Of a DNA stretch of 36,130 nucleotides, positions 7,771 through 15,722 are shown in pieces (positions within the stretch are counted from its first letter, which is position 1; each line of letters begins with the position of its first letter). The stretch spans positions 1 to 36,130 of the forward strand of contig JAEZQD010000113.1 of assembly GCA_023413185.1 (NCBI GenBank). The letters run 5' to 3'. This DNA comes from Bacillota bacterium. GTDB taxonomy: Bacteria > Bacillota > Clostridia > Oscillospirales > Ruminococcaceae. Below the pieces are notes generated by a model that had not been told where the DNA came from, made no database searches, and was given only the letters and a program-made list of their open reading frames with translations. The position numbers and the translations under genes are program-made.

Positions 7771-8472
7771 ATGAGTGACGAGCTGTTGGTGAATGAAGAG
7801 AAGAACGGGATTATTAGCGTGGACGGTGTCGACTATGTTCGCTATGCGATAAAAACACATGTTATTACCGATAAGGATAACATCTGTGATGTGGCGGCGA
7901 AGTACGCGTTGCCCCACGTAAAGCCGGGAGACATCTTCTTCGTCTCTGAAAAAGCGGTGGCATGTACCCAAAAGCGCGCGATTCGCATGAAGGACATTAA
8001 GCCGCGCAAGCTTGCTATATTTTTGAGCCGTTTTGTGTTAAAGACCCCGTACGGCATCGGTCTTGGTATTCCCGAGACAATGGAGATGGCGTTGCAGGAG
8101 TGCGGCACCATTCGCATTTTGTTTGCCGCAGCAGTTTCGGCTGTGGGTAAGCTGTTTCGTCAGCGGGGCTGGTTTTATGTGATTGCGGGTTCGAAAGCCC
8201 GCTCGATCGACGGTCCGTGCAGCTATACCCTTCCCCCCTACAACGAGTATGTGGTGCTTGCGCCCGCCGACCCGGATAAGGTCGCCAGAGAACTTAGCGA
8301 AACCTTAGGTTGTCCCGCCACCGTTGTTGACATCAACGACCTTGAGGGGCAGATTTTGGGCACCTCCGCAAAGGATATGGATAGGGCATGGCTTGTTAAG
8401 CTGCTTAAGGATAACCCGCTGGGGCAAACCAACGAGCAAACCCCCATGGGTCTTATTCGCAAAGCCCAGTAA
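7771..8472 (+). CDS. CofE-like protein (F420-0:gamma-glutamyl ligase family, PF01996)
   Basis: The 233 residues resemble the N-terminal ligase domain of CofE, which adds glutamate to coenzyme F420-0 in archaea and actinobacteria. The family-type segment GDIFFVSEKAVACTQKRAI is at about residues 50-70, followed by KPRKLAIFLSRFV and a GPCSYTLPPYNEYVVLAPADPDKVA stretch, with VVDINDLEGQILGTS near 190. Clostridia generally lack F420, and no other F420 gene is seen in this window, so the substrate is probably different. It is cytoplasmic with no signal peptide. The ribosome site (GGGACGGGAACGG) is weak. A clear terminator follows. The family assignment is fairly sure; the function is open. Confidence 0.75.
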   Translation: MSDELLVNEEKNGIISVDGVDYVRYAIKTHVITDKDNICDVAAKYALPHVKPGDIFFVSEKAVACTQKRAIRMKDIKPRKLAIFLSRFVLKTPYGIGLGIPETMEMALQECGTIRILFAAAVSAVGKLFRQRGWFYVIAGSKARSIDGPCSYTLPPYNEYVVLAPADPDKVARELSETLGCPATVVDINDLEGQILGTSAKDMDRAWLVKLLKDNPLGQTNEQTPMGLIRKAQ

Positions 8473-8490
8473 ACACAAACCCAGCTGCGC

Positions 8491-8518
8491 AAACCGCATC
8501 GCATGATGCGGTTTTTTT
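8491..8518 (+). terminator. Terminator of the CofE-like gene
   Basis: AAACCGCATC (8491-8500) and GATGCGGTTT (8505-8514) pair perfectly around GCAT, with a seven-T run. Confidence 0.93.
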
Positions 8519-8548
8519 GTTGCGTTTTTTTGCTTGACGTTGATTAAT

Positions 8549-8560
8549 CCCCAATTGGGG
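8549..8560. repeat. 12-bp perfect palindrome upstream of the 8651 gene
   Basis: CCCCAATTGGGG is self-complementary and lies about 90 bases before the start codon in an AT-rich leader. It is a candidate protein-binding site, but no factor is known. Confidence 0.35.
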
Positions 8561-8650
8561 TATTGCGAGTTATAAAGGCATATTTGACTAAGGCATTCTA
8601 ATATACTTTGGGTATGTCTGCTTCGATAAAGTATAAAAGGAGTGCGTAAC

Positions 8651-9304
8651 ATGAACCATAGTTTTCGCAAAAAATTGACCGGCGTACAAAGCAACATGAA
8701 TATGGAAACGGGTAGTTTGCTGCCGCCGGGTGTAACGATCAGCACGATGCAAACCCTCGACGGATGGAAAACAGAGGTTTCCTTCGAAGGGGTTTATGTG
8801 ATAGACGGCATTGTTATGCAGAGCGTTTACCATGAAGGTGTTTTATCGGTTGGTATAAACAACCGGCGCATCAATACGGTGTATCAGTTTGATAAGGACG
8901 GAGAGCGGGCGGTCAATCGGCTCAGCCGCGCATTGACACAGGACAGCGATGTGGCGTTTTTCGTGTGCCCTACCCACCCGGGTAAGCTTTACATCCGCCA
9001 TGGATTTTTACAAAAGACCTTTCCTCTCTTGGGCGGAATATTGCCGGTGCAGCAACACTTTGAGGCAGCGTTTGCCGTACTGCAGGAGCACACCAAAATC
9101 GATTGCAAAAGCGGGGACATCTCGCAGAAGATAGACGTTCGCGCCCAATACCGCGCGATCATCGATCCTCAAAACGCGCATTCCACCCTGGTACAGCAAA
9201 AGGACGGAACGTGGGAGGTACTATCGGTCAGCGACCTTAACACCGGCAAGCAGATCTACGTGCGCAGGGTCTTTGCTCGGCAAGACCCAGGTCCCGAACT
9301 TTGA
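8651..9304 (+). CDS. Hypothetical protein, 217 residues
   Basis: I do not recognise this protein. It appears soluble: no signal peptide or membrane helix. The N-terminal third is polar and basic (MNHSFRKKLTGVQ); the middle shows beta-type alternation (WKTEVSFEGVYVIDGIVMQSVYHEGVLSVGINNR); then come YQFDKDGERAVNRLSRAL and VAFFVCPTHPGKLYIRHGF. The end (DGTWEVLSVSDLNTGKQIYVRRV) is again beta-like. The ATG at 8651 is chosen because AAAGGAG ends at 8642; an in-frame GTG at 8642 overlaps that site. The next gene starts about 110 bases on, with no terminator visible between them. Confidence 0.75.
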   Translation: MNHSFRKKLTGVQSNMNMETGSLLPPGVTISTMQTLDGWKTEVSFEGVYVIDGIVMQSVYHEGVLSVGINNRRINTVYQFDKDGERAVNRLSRALTQDSDVAFFVCPTHPGKLYIRHGFLQKTFPLLGGILPVQQHFEAAFAVLQEHTKIDCKSGDISQKIDVRAQYRAIIDPQNAHSTLVQQKDGTWEVLSVSDLNTGKQIYVRRVFARQDPGPEL

Positions 9305-9413
9305 TGAGGCGTGTATGATACATAGCGCTTCGCGCACATTTTGTCGAGACGGTGAATATGATAAAGTACAGGATGTATAAACAAAAATATCAAACACAGG
9401 TGGTATGAACCAA

Positions 9414-9869
9414 ATGAGATGCAGTTCAAATTCATGGCATCATGATCAGGTTGAACTCAACGCATCCAGCGGCGGTGCCGGTCCTCTTCCCATTATCACA
9501 ACGCTGTTTGCAGAGCCTCTGAACGTCGTGTCCACATCCATCGACACGCGTGGCATGGTCAGCGCCAATAACCTCCTTACTTTCACCAGCATTGTCAGTC
9601 TGCCTCTGGGCATTTCCGTTACCCTGAACTTCCAGATTCGCCGCACCTCAAGTGACGGCACCAATGCAAACGTAGGCGCAACCTACACCTTCTCTACCCT
9701 GGTAGATGTTCTGGAAGCTGAATCGTTCGCGTTCCAGTTCTTTGATGCAAACGTCAGACCTGACTTCTACACCTATTCCATAGAGCTTTCAACCAATTCA
9801 ATTGTCGACATTACACCCGGACTGACGATTCAAAACGCCGTTCTGAGCGTACTGGCGGTAGAATCCTAA
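9414..9869 (+). CDS. DUF4489-like beta-rich protein, possibly a spore-surface component
   Basis: 151 residues rich in Ser, Thr, Val and Asn with strong beta alternation, for example NNLLTFTSIVSLPLGISVTLNFQIRRTS at about 50-77 and PDFYTYSIELSTNSIVDITPGLTIQNAVLSVLAVES at the end. This pattern resembles the DUF4489 family of clostridial proteins and the jelly-roll C-termini of exosporium proteins. That is a judgement from composition and motif shape, not an alignment. There is no signal peptide, as for proteins assembled onto spores from the mother cell. AGGTGG at 9398-9403 is only 1 base from an ATG at 9405 but 10 from the ATG at 9414, so 9414 is preferred. Confidence 0.6.
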   Translation: MRCSSNSWHHDQVELNASSGGAGPLPIITTLFAEPLNVVSTSIDTRGMVSANNLLTFTSIVSLPLGISVTLNFQIRRTSSDGTNANVGATYTFSTLVDVLEAESFAFQFFDANVRPDFYTYSIELSTNSIVDITPGLTIQNAVLSVLAVES

Positions 9870-10030
9870 AGGCATAGGCGTTTCTGGCAGCCGTCGCACA
9901 AGGTTTTATTGTTATCGGCACAAACGAAGGCTGCTTTTGAAAAAGCTCTGATGGGATTGTGCAAGCATTCCCGGCTTTGACCAGCTTGGGATAAAGTCTA
10001 AAAACAATACGGACGTCACAATAAGCAGGT

Positions 10031-10070
10031 AACGGCCACCCCTGCAAAGGAGCGGCCGTTTCATTTTATT
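10031..10070 (+). terminator. Probable terminator of the DUF4489-like gene
   Basis: AACGGCC (10031-10037) pairs with GGCCGTT (10054-10060), followed by a T-rich tail that runs into the end of the convergent pullulanase gene. The rest of 9870-10065 shows no gene. Confidence 0.55.
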
Positions 10071-12282
10071 CCTTGACCAGTATCAGCGCAGACATGGGCG
10101 GTACGGTAACCGTCTCGCCCGTTACCGGATAAAGCGGTGTATTCCCTGCACGCTCGGCGTCGGCGTATACATAGTAGCCCTGCGTATCATCCTCGGTATC
10201 GGATACATAGCGGCATTCAAACGGGGCGGCTGTGGGGTTTACAAGCACCACGATGCGCTGGGCGGTGTCGCCCACCTCGGACGCGGCAATACGGCAGCAC
10301 AGGCGGTTTTCGGGCTGGGTATATAAAAATCGGATAAACCGCGCGGTATCCTCCGCCGTGGTGATGCGCAGTGCCTTATGGGCGCGCCGAAACGCAATAA
10401 GCCCCTTATAATAATCAAACACTGCACGATACTTGTGCTTTCGCTTCCACTCAATCTGGTTTACCGTGTCGGGAGAGTTGTAGCTGTTGTGCTCAAAGCC
10501 GCCGTCGGGTCGCCTCTTTTGGCGTAAAAGCTCCTCGCCCGCATGCAAAAATGCAAGTCCCTGCGAGGTGAGGGTAATCACCGCCGCAAGCTTGTTGAGG
10601 CGGATGAGCATCTCCTCATTCAAATCGGGGTTTGCAAGGGCGAGCTTGTCAAACAACGTGTAGTTGTCGTGAGAGGAGTTGTAGGTCACCGTCTGGGTGG
10701 GTCGTTTGGCAAACGGATGGCTTCCGTTTTGGTACATCACATGGGGATGATACGTAGCCCCAACCATGCCGGACTTAATGAGCTCGGTAAAACCGGCGTT
10801 GCTGCCCGCGTCGAGCGCACCGCCTAGATACCCCTTTGCGGATGCGTCAAACGCGTTGCCCTTTAACGCGTCGCGCAGGTCATCATTAAACAGCGCAATG
10901 CGGTCATCAAGCTTTTCCGCGTTGTGTTTGGTTGCCGCGCTGTCGTAGGGCAGGGCGCTGGGTCCCCCCTGCCAACCCTCGCCGTAAACGATAATACGGC
11001 AATCGATCTCATCCAGCTTGTGCCGGATATAGTTCATGGTGGTGATGTCGTGCACCCCCATCAGGTCAAATCGAAAACCGTCTACATGGTATTCGTTAAC
11101 CCAGTATAACAGCGAATCGGTCATCAGGCGGCGTACCATCCCGCGCTCGCTGGCTAGCTCGTTGCCGCACCCCGAGCCGTTGGTAAGGCAGCCTGCACTT
11201 TGTCGGTAGTAATAGTCGGGCATAACAAGGTTTAGGGGAGAGCCTTCCACCGAATAGGTATGGTTATACACCACATCCAGCACCACGCCGATGCTGTTTT
11301 GGTGCAGTGCCTGCACCAGGGTTTTTAGCTCCTTAATACGGGCAGAGCCGTTGCCCGGCTTTGTACAGTACGAGCCGTCGGGGATAAAGTAGCTAAACGG
11401 GTCGTAGCCCCAGTTGTAGCCGCCGTCCTCCTGTCTGGTTTCATCCACGGTCGCGTAATCCATCACGGGCATCAGGTGCACATGGCTAATGCCCAGCTCC
11501 ACAAGGTGTGACAGCCCAGTCTTTAGCCCTTCATCACTCTTTGTCCCCTGCTCGGCAAAACCCAGGAATTTACCCTTGTGCCGAACCCCCGAATCGGGGG
11601 ATACCGTAAAGTCACGCACATGCGTCTCATATAGGACCGCATCGGTGGGGGATTGCGGCAGGATATGTCCGTCCCGCTCCCACCCGAAGGGGTTGGTTTT
11701 GCTTAAATCCACCACAACGCCCTTGCGCGCGTTTGCGGTTGCCGCCCTTGCGTACGGGTCGATGCAGTGGTTGGTCACGCCCTGTACGGTAACCTCGTAG
11801 GTATAAAGCATGTTGTGAAGATTACCGGGAACGCAAGCGGAAAACACCCCTTTTGCGCCGCGCGTCAGCTCAATGTCGCGAAAGTACGCCGCGTTATGGC
11901 TGTGATACAGGTGCAGTACCACCCTGCTCGCCACTGGCGCCCAAAGCCGAAACACGGTGTCCCCCCCTGTGATGAACGAGCCGAGCGTACCGCCATAAAA
12001 ATACTTCGCCTCAAACGCCGGCGTGTCGTACAGATGATAGTCGATGACGCACGAGATGCTCTGTGACCACAACAACACCGTTACATCCTCTCCCAGTTCC
12101 ACCTGCAACGGCAAAAAGACATCGAACCCCATGCCGGTTCCGTGCATCGCAACACCAGCTATGGGTAGCTGCCGGTTGTTGCTCGTCACACGGATATCGC
12201 CCATAATTTCTCCGGTTACGGGTGCGTCGGTATAGACGGTAAGTCGGTTTAATTCGGTAATCAGCGCGGATGTCATTTTCAT
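10066..12282 (-). CDS. pulA: Type I pullulanase (glycoside hydrolase family 13)
   Basis: Hydrolyses alpha-1,6 branches of pullulan, glycogen and starch oligosaccharides. It has 738 residues and no signal peptide, so it probably debranches internal glycogen or imported dextrins. An N-terminal beta domain (about 1-100) precedes a CBM48-like module (FRLWAPVASRVVLHLY, near 110). The GH13 barrel has the pullulanase signature YNWGYDPF (about 288), DVVYNHT (about 335), GFRFDLMGVHD with the nucleophile Asp (about 408), VYGEGW with the acid/base Glu (about 434) and NSSHDN (about 536). The C-terminal beta domain closes it. The ATG at 12282 has an AGGA about 9 bases ahead; an ATG two codons later is possible. 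I see no convincing promoter or operon partner. Confidence 0.95.
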   Translation of the reverse strand: MKMTSALITELNRLTVYTDAPVTGEIMGDIRVTSNNRQLPIAGVAMHGTGMGFDVFLPLQVELGEDVTVLLWSQSISCVIDYHLYDTPAFEAKYFYGGTLGSFITGGDTVFRLWAPVASRVVLHLYHSHNAAYFRDIELTRGAKGVFSACVPGNLHNMLYTYEVTVQGVTNHCIDPYARAATANARKGVVVDLSKTNPFGWERDGHILPQSPTDAVLYETHVRDFTVSPDSGVRHKGKFLGFAEQGTKSDEGLKTGLSHLVELGISHVHLMPVMDYATVDETRQEDGGYNWGYDPFSYFIPDGSYCTKPGNGSARIKELKTLVQALHQNSIGVVLDVVYNHTYSVEGSPLNLVMPDYYYRQSAGCLTNGSGCGNELASERGMVRRLMTDSLLYWVNEYHVDGFRFDLMGVHDITTMNYIRHKLDEIDCRIIVYGEGWQGGPSALPYDSAATKHNAEKLDDRIALFNDDLRDALKGNAFDASAKGYLGGALDAGSNAGFTELIKSGMVGATYHPHVMYQNGSHPFAKRPTQTVTYNSSHDNYTLFDKLALANPDLNEEMLIRLNKLAAVITLTSQGLAFLHAGEELLRQKRRPDGGFEHNSYNSPDTVNQIEWKRKHKYRAVFDYYKGLIAFRRAHKALRITTAEDTARFIRFLYTQPENRLCCRIAASEVGDTAQRIVVLVNPTAAPFECRYVSDTEDDTQGYYVYADAERAGNTPLYPVTGETVTVPPMSALILVKE

Positions 12283-12482
12283 CGTGGTTTTCCTGCCTTT
12301 CAGGGCGCTTGGGGGTGGTAGGTCTTACCCTTTAAGATTGCACCCGCCGCTCATAATTGCCTATTTAAAGCAAAAATCATTGTATAAAAGCGTTGCCCTG
12401 CCGACAGTCTGCATTGCGCATATCGACAGGGTCACCGCTTAGTTCATTCTATTTGTTTCGTACCCGTTATGGTACCATTATA

Positions 12483-14564
12483 TTAGCGAAACAGAGAAAA
12501 TGCAAGGAACAAACCAGACATCAAAGAGGATACAAGCGACACAACAGTAATCTGCGTATTGATGGACGGCCCTGCGGTGTCCTTAAACGGATCGCCGACC
12601 GTATCGCCCACAACCGCCGACTTGTGCGCGTCGGAGCCCTTGCCGCCGTTGTTGCCTGCCTCTATGTACTTCTTTGCGTTGTCCCAAAGCCCACCGGAGT
12701 TGGACATAAACAGTGCAAACACAAGCCCGCTTACAATGTTGCCCGTCAAAAATCCGCCGATTGCCTGAACACCGCCGATAAAGCCGACCAGCAGAGTGGC
12801 GATGATGGACATCAGACCCGCGGGGATCAGCTCCTTGATTGCGCCGATTGTTGCAATCTCAATGCACTTCTCGTATTCCGGGGTAACGCCCTCTTTGCCT
12901 TCCTTGAGACCGACAATCTCTTTAAACTGGCGGTGAATCTCGGCGACCATGCGCTGTGCGTTGCGGTTCACGCCAAGCATCAGCATAGCCGAGAACACAG
13001 CAGGGATGGCAGCCCCGACGAGAAGCCCGAAGAACACCACGGGGTTGGTTATATCAAATCCGGTAATTCCGGCAACGCCAAGCTCTGCGGCCGCCGTGTT
13101 CACCTCGCTGATAAACGCGCCCAAAAGCGCGATAACGGTAAGACCGGCCGCTCCGATTGCAAAGCCCTTGGTCACCGCCTTAACTGTATTACCCGCACTG
13201 TCCAGTGAATCGGTAATCTCAAGCGCGGTATCGCCCAGATTGCCCATCTCAACCAGCCCGCGTGCATTGTCTACGATCGGACCGTATGCGTCGTTGGATA
13301 TAATCATACCCACAATCGACAGCATGCCAACCGCCGCCATTGCGATGCCGAACATGGGGTAGCCCTCACCGAGCGGTTCACACAGCTTATACGAAACCAG
13401 TGCCGAGATCGCGATACCCACCATAGGGGGAAGCACGCTGACAAGACCATACGACATGCCGGAAAGTATGGTAAACGCAGGTCCGCTCTCCGAGGCCTTT
13501 GCCACAAGATGAACAGGCTTTTTGTTGTCGTTGGTAAAGTAGTCGCTCGCAATACCGATGACAACGCCCACGATCAGTCCCACGGCGCTGCACGCCCAGA
13601 TGCGCCACTCAAAGCCGAACGCAAAGGTGGCAACAGCGGTAAGCACCGCGTAGATTGCGGTTGTGACATAGGTGCTGCTATTGAGTGCCCTTGTGGGGTC
13701 ATTGCTCTTTTTGCCCATTCTGGCTGTGGCGACACCGATAATCGACGCAAGCAGACCAATAGCGGCATAGCAGAACACCATGCTGATATTTTCGCCGCCG
13801 CCCAGCGCGGTTGCCATAACAATCGCCGCCGACATCGATGCCACATTGGAATCAAACAGGTCGGCGCCCATGCCGGCAACATCGCCTACGTTATCGCCTA
13901 CATTGTCGGCGATGACTGCGGGGTTGCGGGGGTCATCCTCCGGGATACCGAGCTCCACCTTTCCAACAAGGTCGGCGCTGATATCGGCAGATTTTGTGAA
14001 GATACCGCCGCCCGCTTTGGCAAACAGCGCAAGAGAGCTTGCGCCAAAGCTAAAACCAAGTAACGCGGAGGTGTTGTTGGTCACAAGCAGCACAAGGCAA
14101 ACGCCGAGCAGGCTGCTACCCACAACCGCCATGCCCATAACCGCGCCGCCGCGAAAGCCTGCCATAAATGATTTTTTAATGCCCTTTGTTGCCGCCTCGG
14201 CGGTCTTTATGTTTGCAATGGTAGCGATGCTGATGCCGATTTTACCGGCAATACCAGAGAAAATGGTACCGAATATGTATGCGACCGCCATGGAGATATT
14301 CTTCTCGATGCTTCCCTTCCAGATTGGTGCGGGAAGGAACAAAAGAATCAGCAATGCGGCGACTGCGCAGAATATTGCCAATGTTTTGTACTCTTTGGCT
14401 AAAAAGGTGTTGGCTCCGTTCTTAATAAGTAGCCCGATCTGACGGATACGCTCGTTTGAAGACGGCTGCGACTTAACCCAGTAATACATCCACAGTGCGG
14501 TTGCAAAGGCGAGGAGGGAAACAACGATAGCTGAGACGACGAATAGTACCTCATTGATACCCAA
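12483..14564 (-). CDS. hppA: Membrane-bound proton/sodium-pumping pyrophosphatase
   Basis: A polytopic enzyme (about 16 helices, 693 residues) that couples PPi hydrolysis to cation export. Signatures are the GIPEDDPRNPAVIADNVGDNVGDVAG loop (near 205-230) and ADLFDS next to it. GNTVKAVTKGFAIG is near 458; Lys followed three residues later by Thr is the signature of the K+-independent subfamily, while most clostridial relatives have Ala and need K+. The usual Glu of ADLxES, important for ion gating, is Asp here. A frame extends to an ATG at 14612, but an extended -10 box lies directly upstream of that ATG, putting it before the predicted transcript start. The TTG at 14564, giving MGINEVLFVVS, is therefore preferred. 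Confidence 0.93.
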   Translation of the reverse strand: MGINEVLFVVSAIVVSLLAFATALWMYYWVKSQPSSNERIRQIGLLIKNGANTFLAKEYKTLAIFCAVAALLILLFLPAPIWKGSIEKNISMAVAYIFGTIFSGIAGKIGISIATIANIKTAEAATKGIKKSFMAGFRGGAVMGMAVVGSSLLGVCLVLLVTNNTSALLGFSFGASSLALFAKAGGGIFTKSADISADLVGKVELGIPEDDPRNPAVIADNVGDNVGDVAGMGADLFDSNVASMSAAIVMATALGGGENISMVFCYAAIGLLASIIGVATARMGKKSNDPTRALNSSTYVTTAIYAVLTAVATFAFGFEWRIWACSAVGLIVGVVIGIASDYFTNDNKKPVHLVAKASESGPAFTILSGMSYGLVSVLPPMVGIAISALVSYKLCEPLGEGYPMFGIAMAAVGMLSIVGMIISNDAYGPIVDNARGLVEMGNLGDTALEITDSLDSAGNTVKAVTKGFAIGAAGLTVIALLGAFISEVNTAAAELGVAGITGFDITNPVVFFGLLVGAAIPAVFSAMLMLGVNRNAQRMVAEIHRQFKEIVGLKEGKEGVTPEYEKCIEIATIGAIKELIPAGLMSIIATLLVGFIGGVQAIGGFLTGNIVSGLVFALFMSNSGGLWDNAKKYIEAGNNGGKGSDAHKSAVVGDTVGDPFKDTAGPSINTQITVVSLVSSLMSGLFLAFSLFR

Positions 14565-14612
14565 GGAAGTTTCATCTCTTTTCTTTAAATTACAAAAAGC
14601 ACTTTTTCGCAT

Positions 14613-14641
14613 ATTCTAGCACCATTCTATTTTTCCTGCAA
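14613..14641 (-). promoter_or_regulatory. Promoter of hppA
   Basis: On the - strand TTGCAG (14641-14636), 17-base spacer ending in TGC, TAGAAT (14618-14613). Transcription would start near 14606. Confidence 0.65.
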
Positions 14642-14785
14642 GATGTATTTTGGAGGAAATACTAAAAATATTCTGGCGAGAATTCACAATGTTACACTGC
14701 TGATACACCAACCATATGCGCTCCTAATCGATGCTTTTTTGTCGCCTGCACGCTACTCCGATTTTTGATGTGTAATGATTGTCGC

Positions 14786-14814
14786 TTGACATGCTTTGCA
14801 GGAATGTCTATGAT
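14786..14814 (+). promoter_or_regulatory. Promoter of the ydbC-like operon
   Basis: TTGACA (14786-14791), 17 bases, TATGAT (14809-14814). Confidence 0.8.
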
Positions 14815-14861
14815 GAAACTGTAATGAATGTACTATCAACAGATTATAGACGGGGGATTGG

Positions 14862-15089
14862 ATGATGGCAGAGATTAAGTATGAGATAACCAAAGAACTC
14901 GGCGTATTAAGTGAAAACGCCAAAGGATGGACCAAGGAGATTAATCTGGTAAGCTGGAATGACCGCGAAGCCAAGTTTGACCTGCGCGAGTGGTCGCCCG
15001 ACCATCAAAAGATGGCCAAGGGCATAACGCTTTCGCGAGAAGAGGCAGCCGAGCTTAAGCGTATTCTCAACGGCATAGATGACCTGTAA
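14862..15089 (+). CDS. YdbC family protein (PC4-like single-stranded-DNA-binding fold)
   Basis: A 75-residue protein matching the YdbC family of Firmicutes, whose lactococcal member has a PC4/Whirly-like fold and binds single-stranded DNA. Marks are the start MAEIKYEITKELGVLSENAKGWTKE, the core INLVSWNDREAKFDLREWSPDHQKMAKGITLS and an amphipathic C-terminal helix. Two adjacent ATGs at 14862 and 14865 follow GGGGGA; the family N-terminus favours the second. It shares a transcript with the small membrane protein that follows 40 bases later. Confidence 0.88.
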   Translation: MMAEIKYEITKELGVLSENAKGWTKEINLVSWNDREAKFDLREWSPDHQKMAKGITLSREEAAELKRILNGIDDL

Positions 15090-15129
15090 CAGCACAAAGC
15101 AAGCGTGCGCAGCGTAAAAGGAGCACATT

Positions 15130-15309
15130 GTGAATTACGGTATCTTTAAAAACGGAAGGTTTCTTGAACAAACACAACGAAAAAACAGCCCTCGCACCGC
15201 CGTGCCGACACCAAAACGGCACTCGATGGTTCGAAGGATGGGTTGTGTCACTTTGTTGCTGCCTTTATTGGTGCTGGTTTTGTATCTGATTATAAAAAGC
15301 AGGGCATAA
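15130..15309 (+). CDS. Small single-pass membrane protein, 59 residues, GTG start
   Basis: GTG at 15130 follows AAAAGGAG (15117-15124) at ideal distance and opens a 59-codon frame ending in TAA at 15307-15309. Residues 1-37 are basic and polar (MNYGIFKNGRFLEQTQRKN...); residues 38-55 form one clear hydrophobic helix (GCVTLLLPLLVLVLYLII), followed by KSRA. The topology looks tail-anchored, with the basic part in the cytoplasm. It sits 40 bases after the YdbC-like gene under the same promoter. No family is recognised. The ribosome site, position in the transcript and clean membrane segment support it as a real gene. Confidence 0.65.
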   Translation: MNYGIFKNGRFLEQTQRKNSPRTAVPTPKRHSMVRRMGCVTLLLPLLVLVLYLIIKSRA

Positions 15310-15347
15310 TACAGTTGTAGATGTAATCAGCGACAGTCCTGTTGTCT

Positions 15348-15388
15348 CACTGCGCCTTATCGCCCCGAGTGGGGCTGTGCAGTGTTTT
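15348..15388 (+). terminator. Terminator after the small membrane protein gene
   Basis: CACTGC (15348-15353) with GCAGTG (15379-15384) and an inner GCCCC/GGGGC stem (15362-15366 / 15371-15375); four Ts follow. Confidence 0.65.
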
Positions 15389-15423
15389 ACCCAAGGATAC
15401 GTAGTACAACAAGGGGTCACTGT

Positions 15424-15469
15424 ATCACACCGCAAAGGGGCTTTGGGTCCCTTTGCGGTGTGATTTATA
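15424..15469. repeat. 16-bp perfect hairpin in the 15310-15722 gap
   Basis: Positions 15424-15439 and 15449-15464 are perfect inverted arms of 16 bp (ATCACACCGCAAAGGG and its complement) around a 9-base loop, followed by TTATAT. It could be a second terminator on + or the 3' end of a small RNA. The rest of this gap holds only the neighbouring terminator and the promoter and leader of the CarD-like gene. Confidence 0.7.
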
Positions 15470-15544
15470 TCTGCGAGCGTACTATTTTGGTCAATAATCT
15501 TATATAACGCGCAAAATGCATTGTTATTTTTGAATAAATCTGCT

Positions 15545-15574
15545 ATTACATTTTTGTTGAATTTATGATATAAT
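15545..15574 (+). promoter_or_regulatory. Promoter of the CarD-like gene
   Basis: An extended -10, TGATATAAT (15566-15574), with ATTACA at 15545-15550 as a likely -35 (18-base spacer). The leader of about 140 bases contains a GC-rich stretch at 15608-15634 followed by a run of Ts, a possible weak attenuator. Confidence 0.6.
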
Positions 15575-15722
15575 AAACAAGCAACGAGTGGTTATCGATG
15601 ACAGAACGCGGGTCCGGTTGTCGGCGAGCCGCCTTTTTTGTTTTTCATGGGTTAGATGCCCTGCTAAAAACTGCAATTTAGACGATAATATTCACCTAAA
15701 AAGCGATTGGAGGTAGTAAATC

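Noticed and set aside
8180..8210. tRNA T-arm-like GGTTCGAAA...
   Set aside because: It lies in frame in the CofE-like gene (residues AGSKARS) with no cloverleaf around it.
12283..12482. pulA-hppA gap searched for promoter or maltose-type operator
   Set aside because: Some -10-like sequences on the - strand but none with a fitting -35; nothing reportable.
12393..13208. 271-codon + strand frame opposite hppA
   Set aside because: Antisense shadow of a well-supported membrane pyrophosphatase; no start signals.
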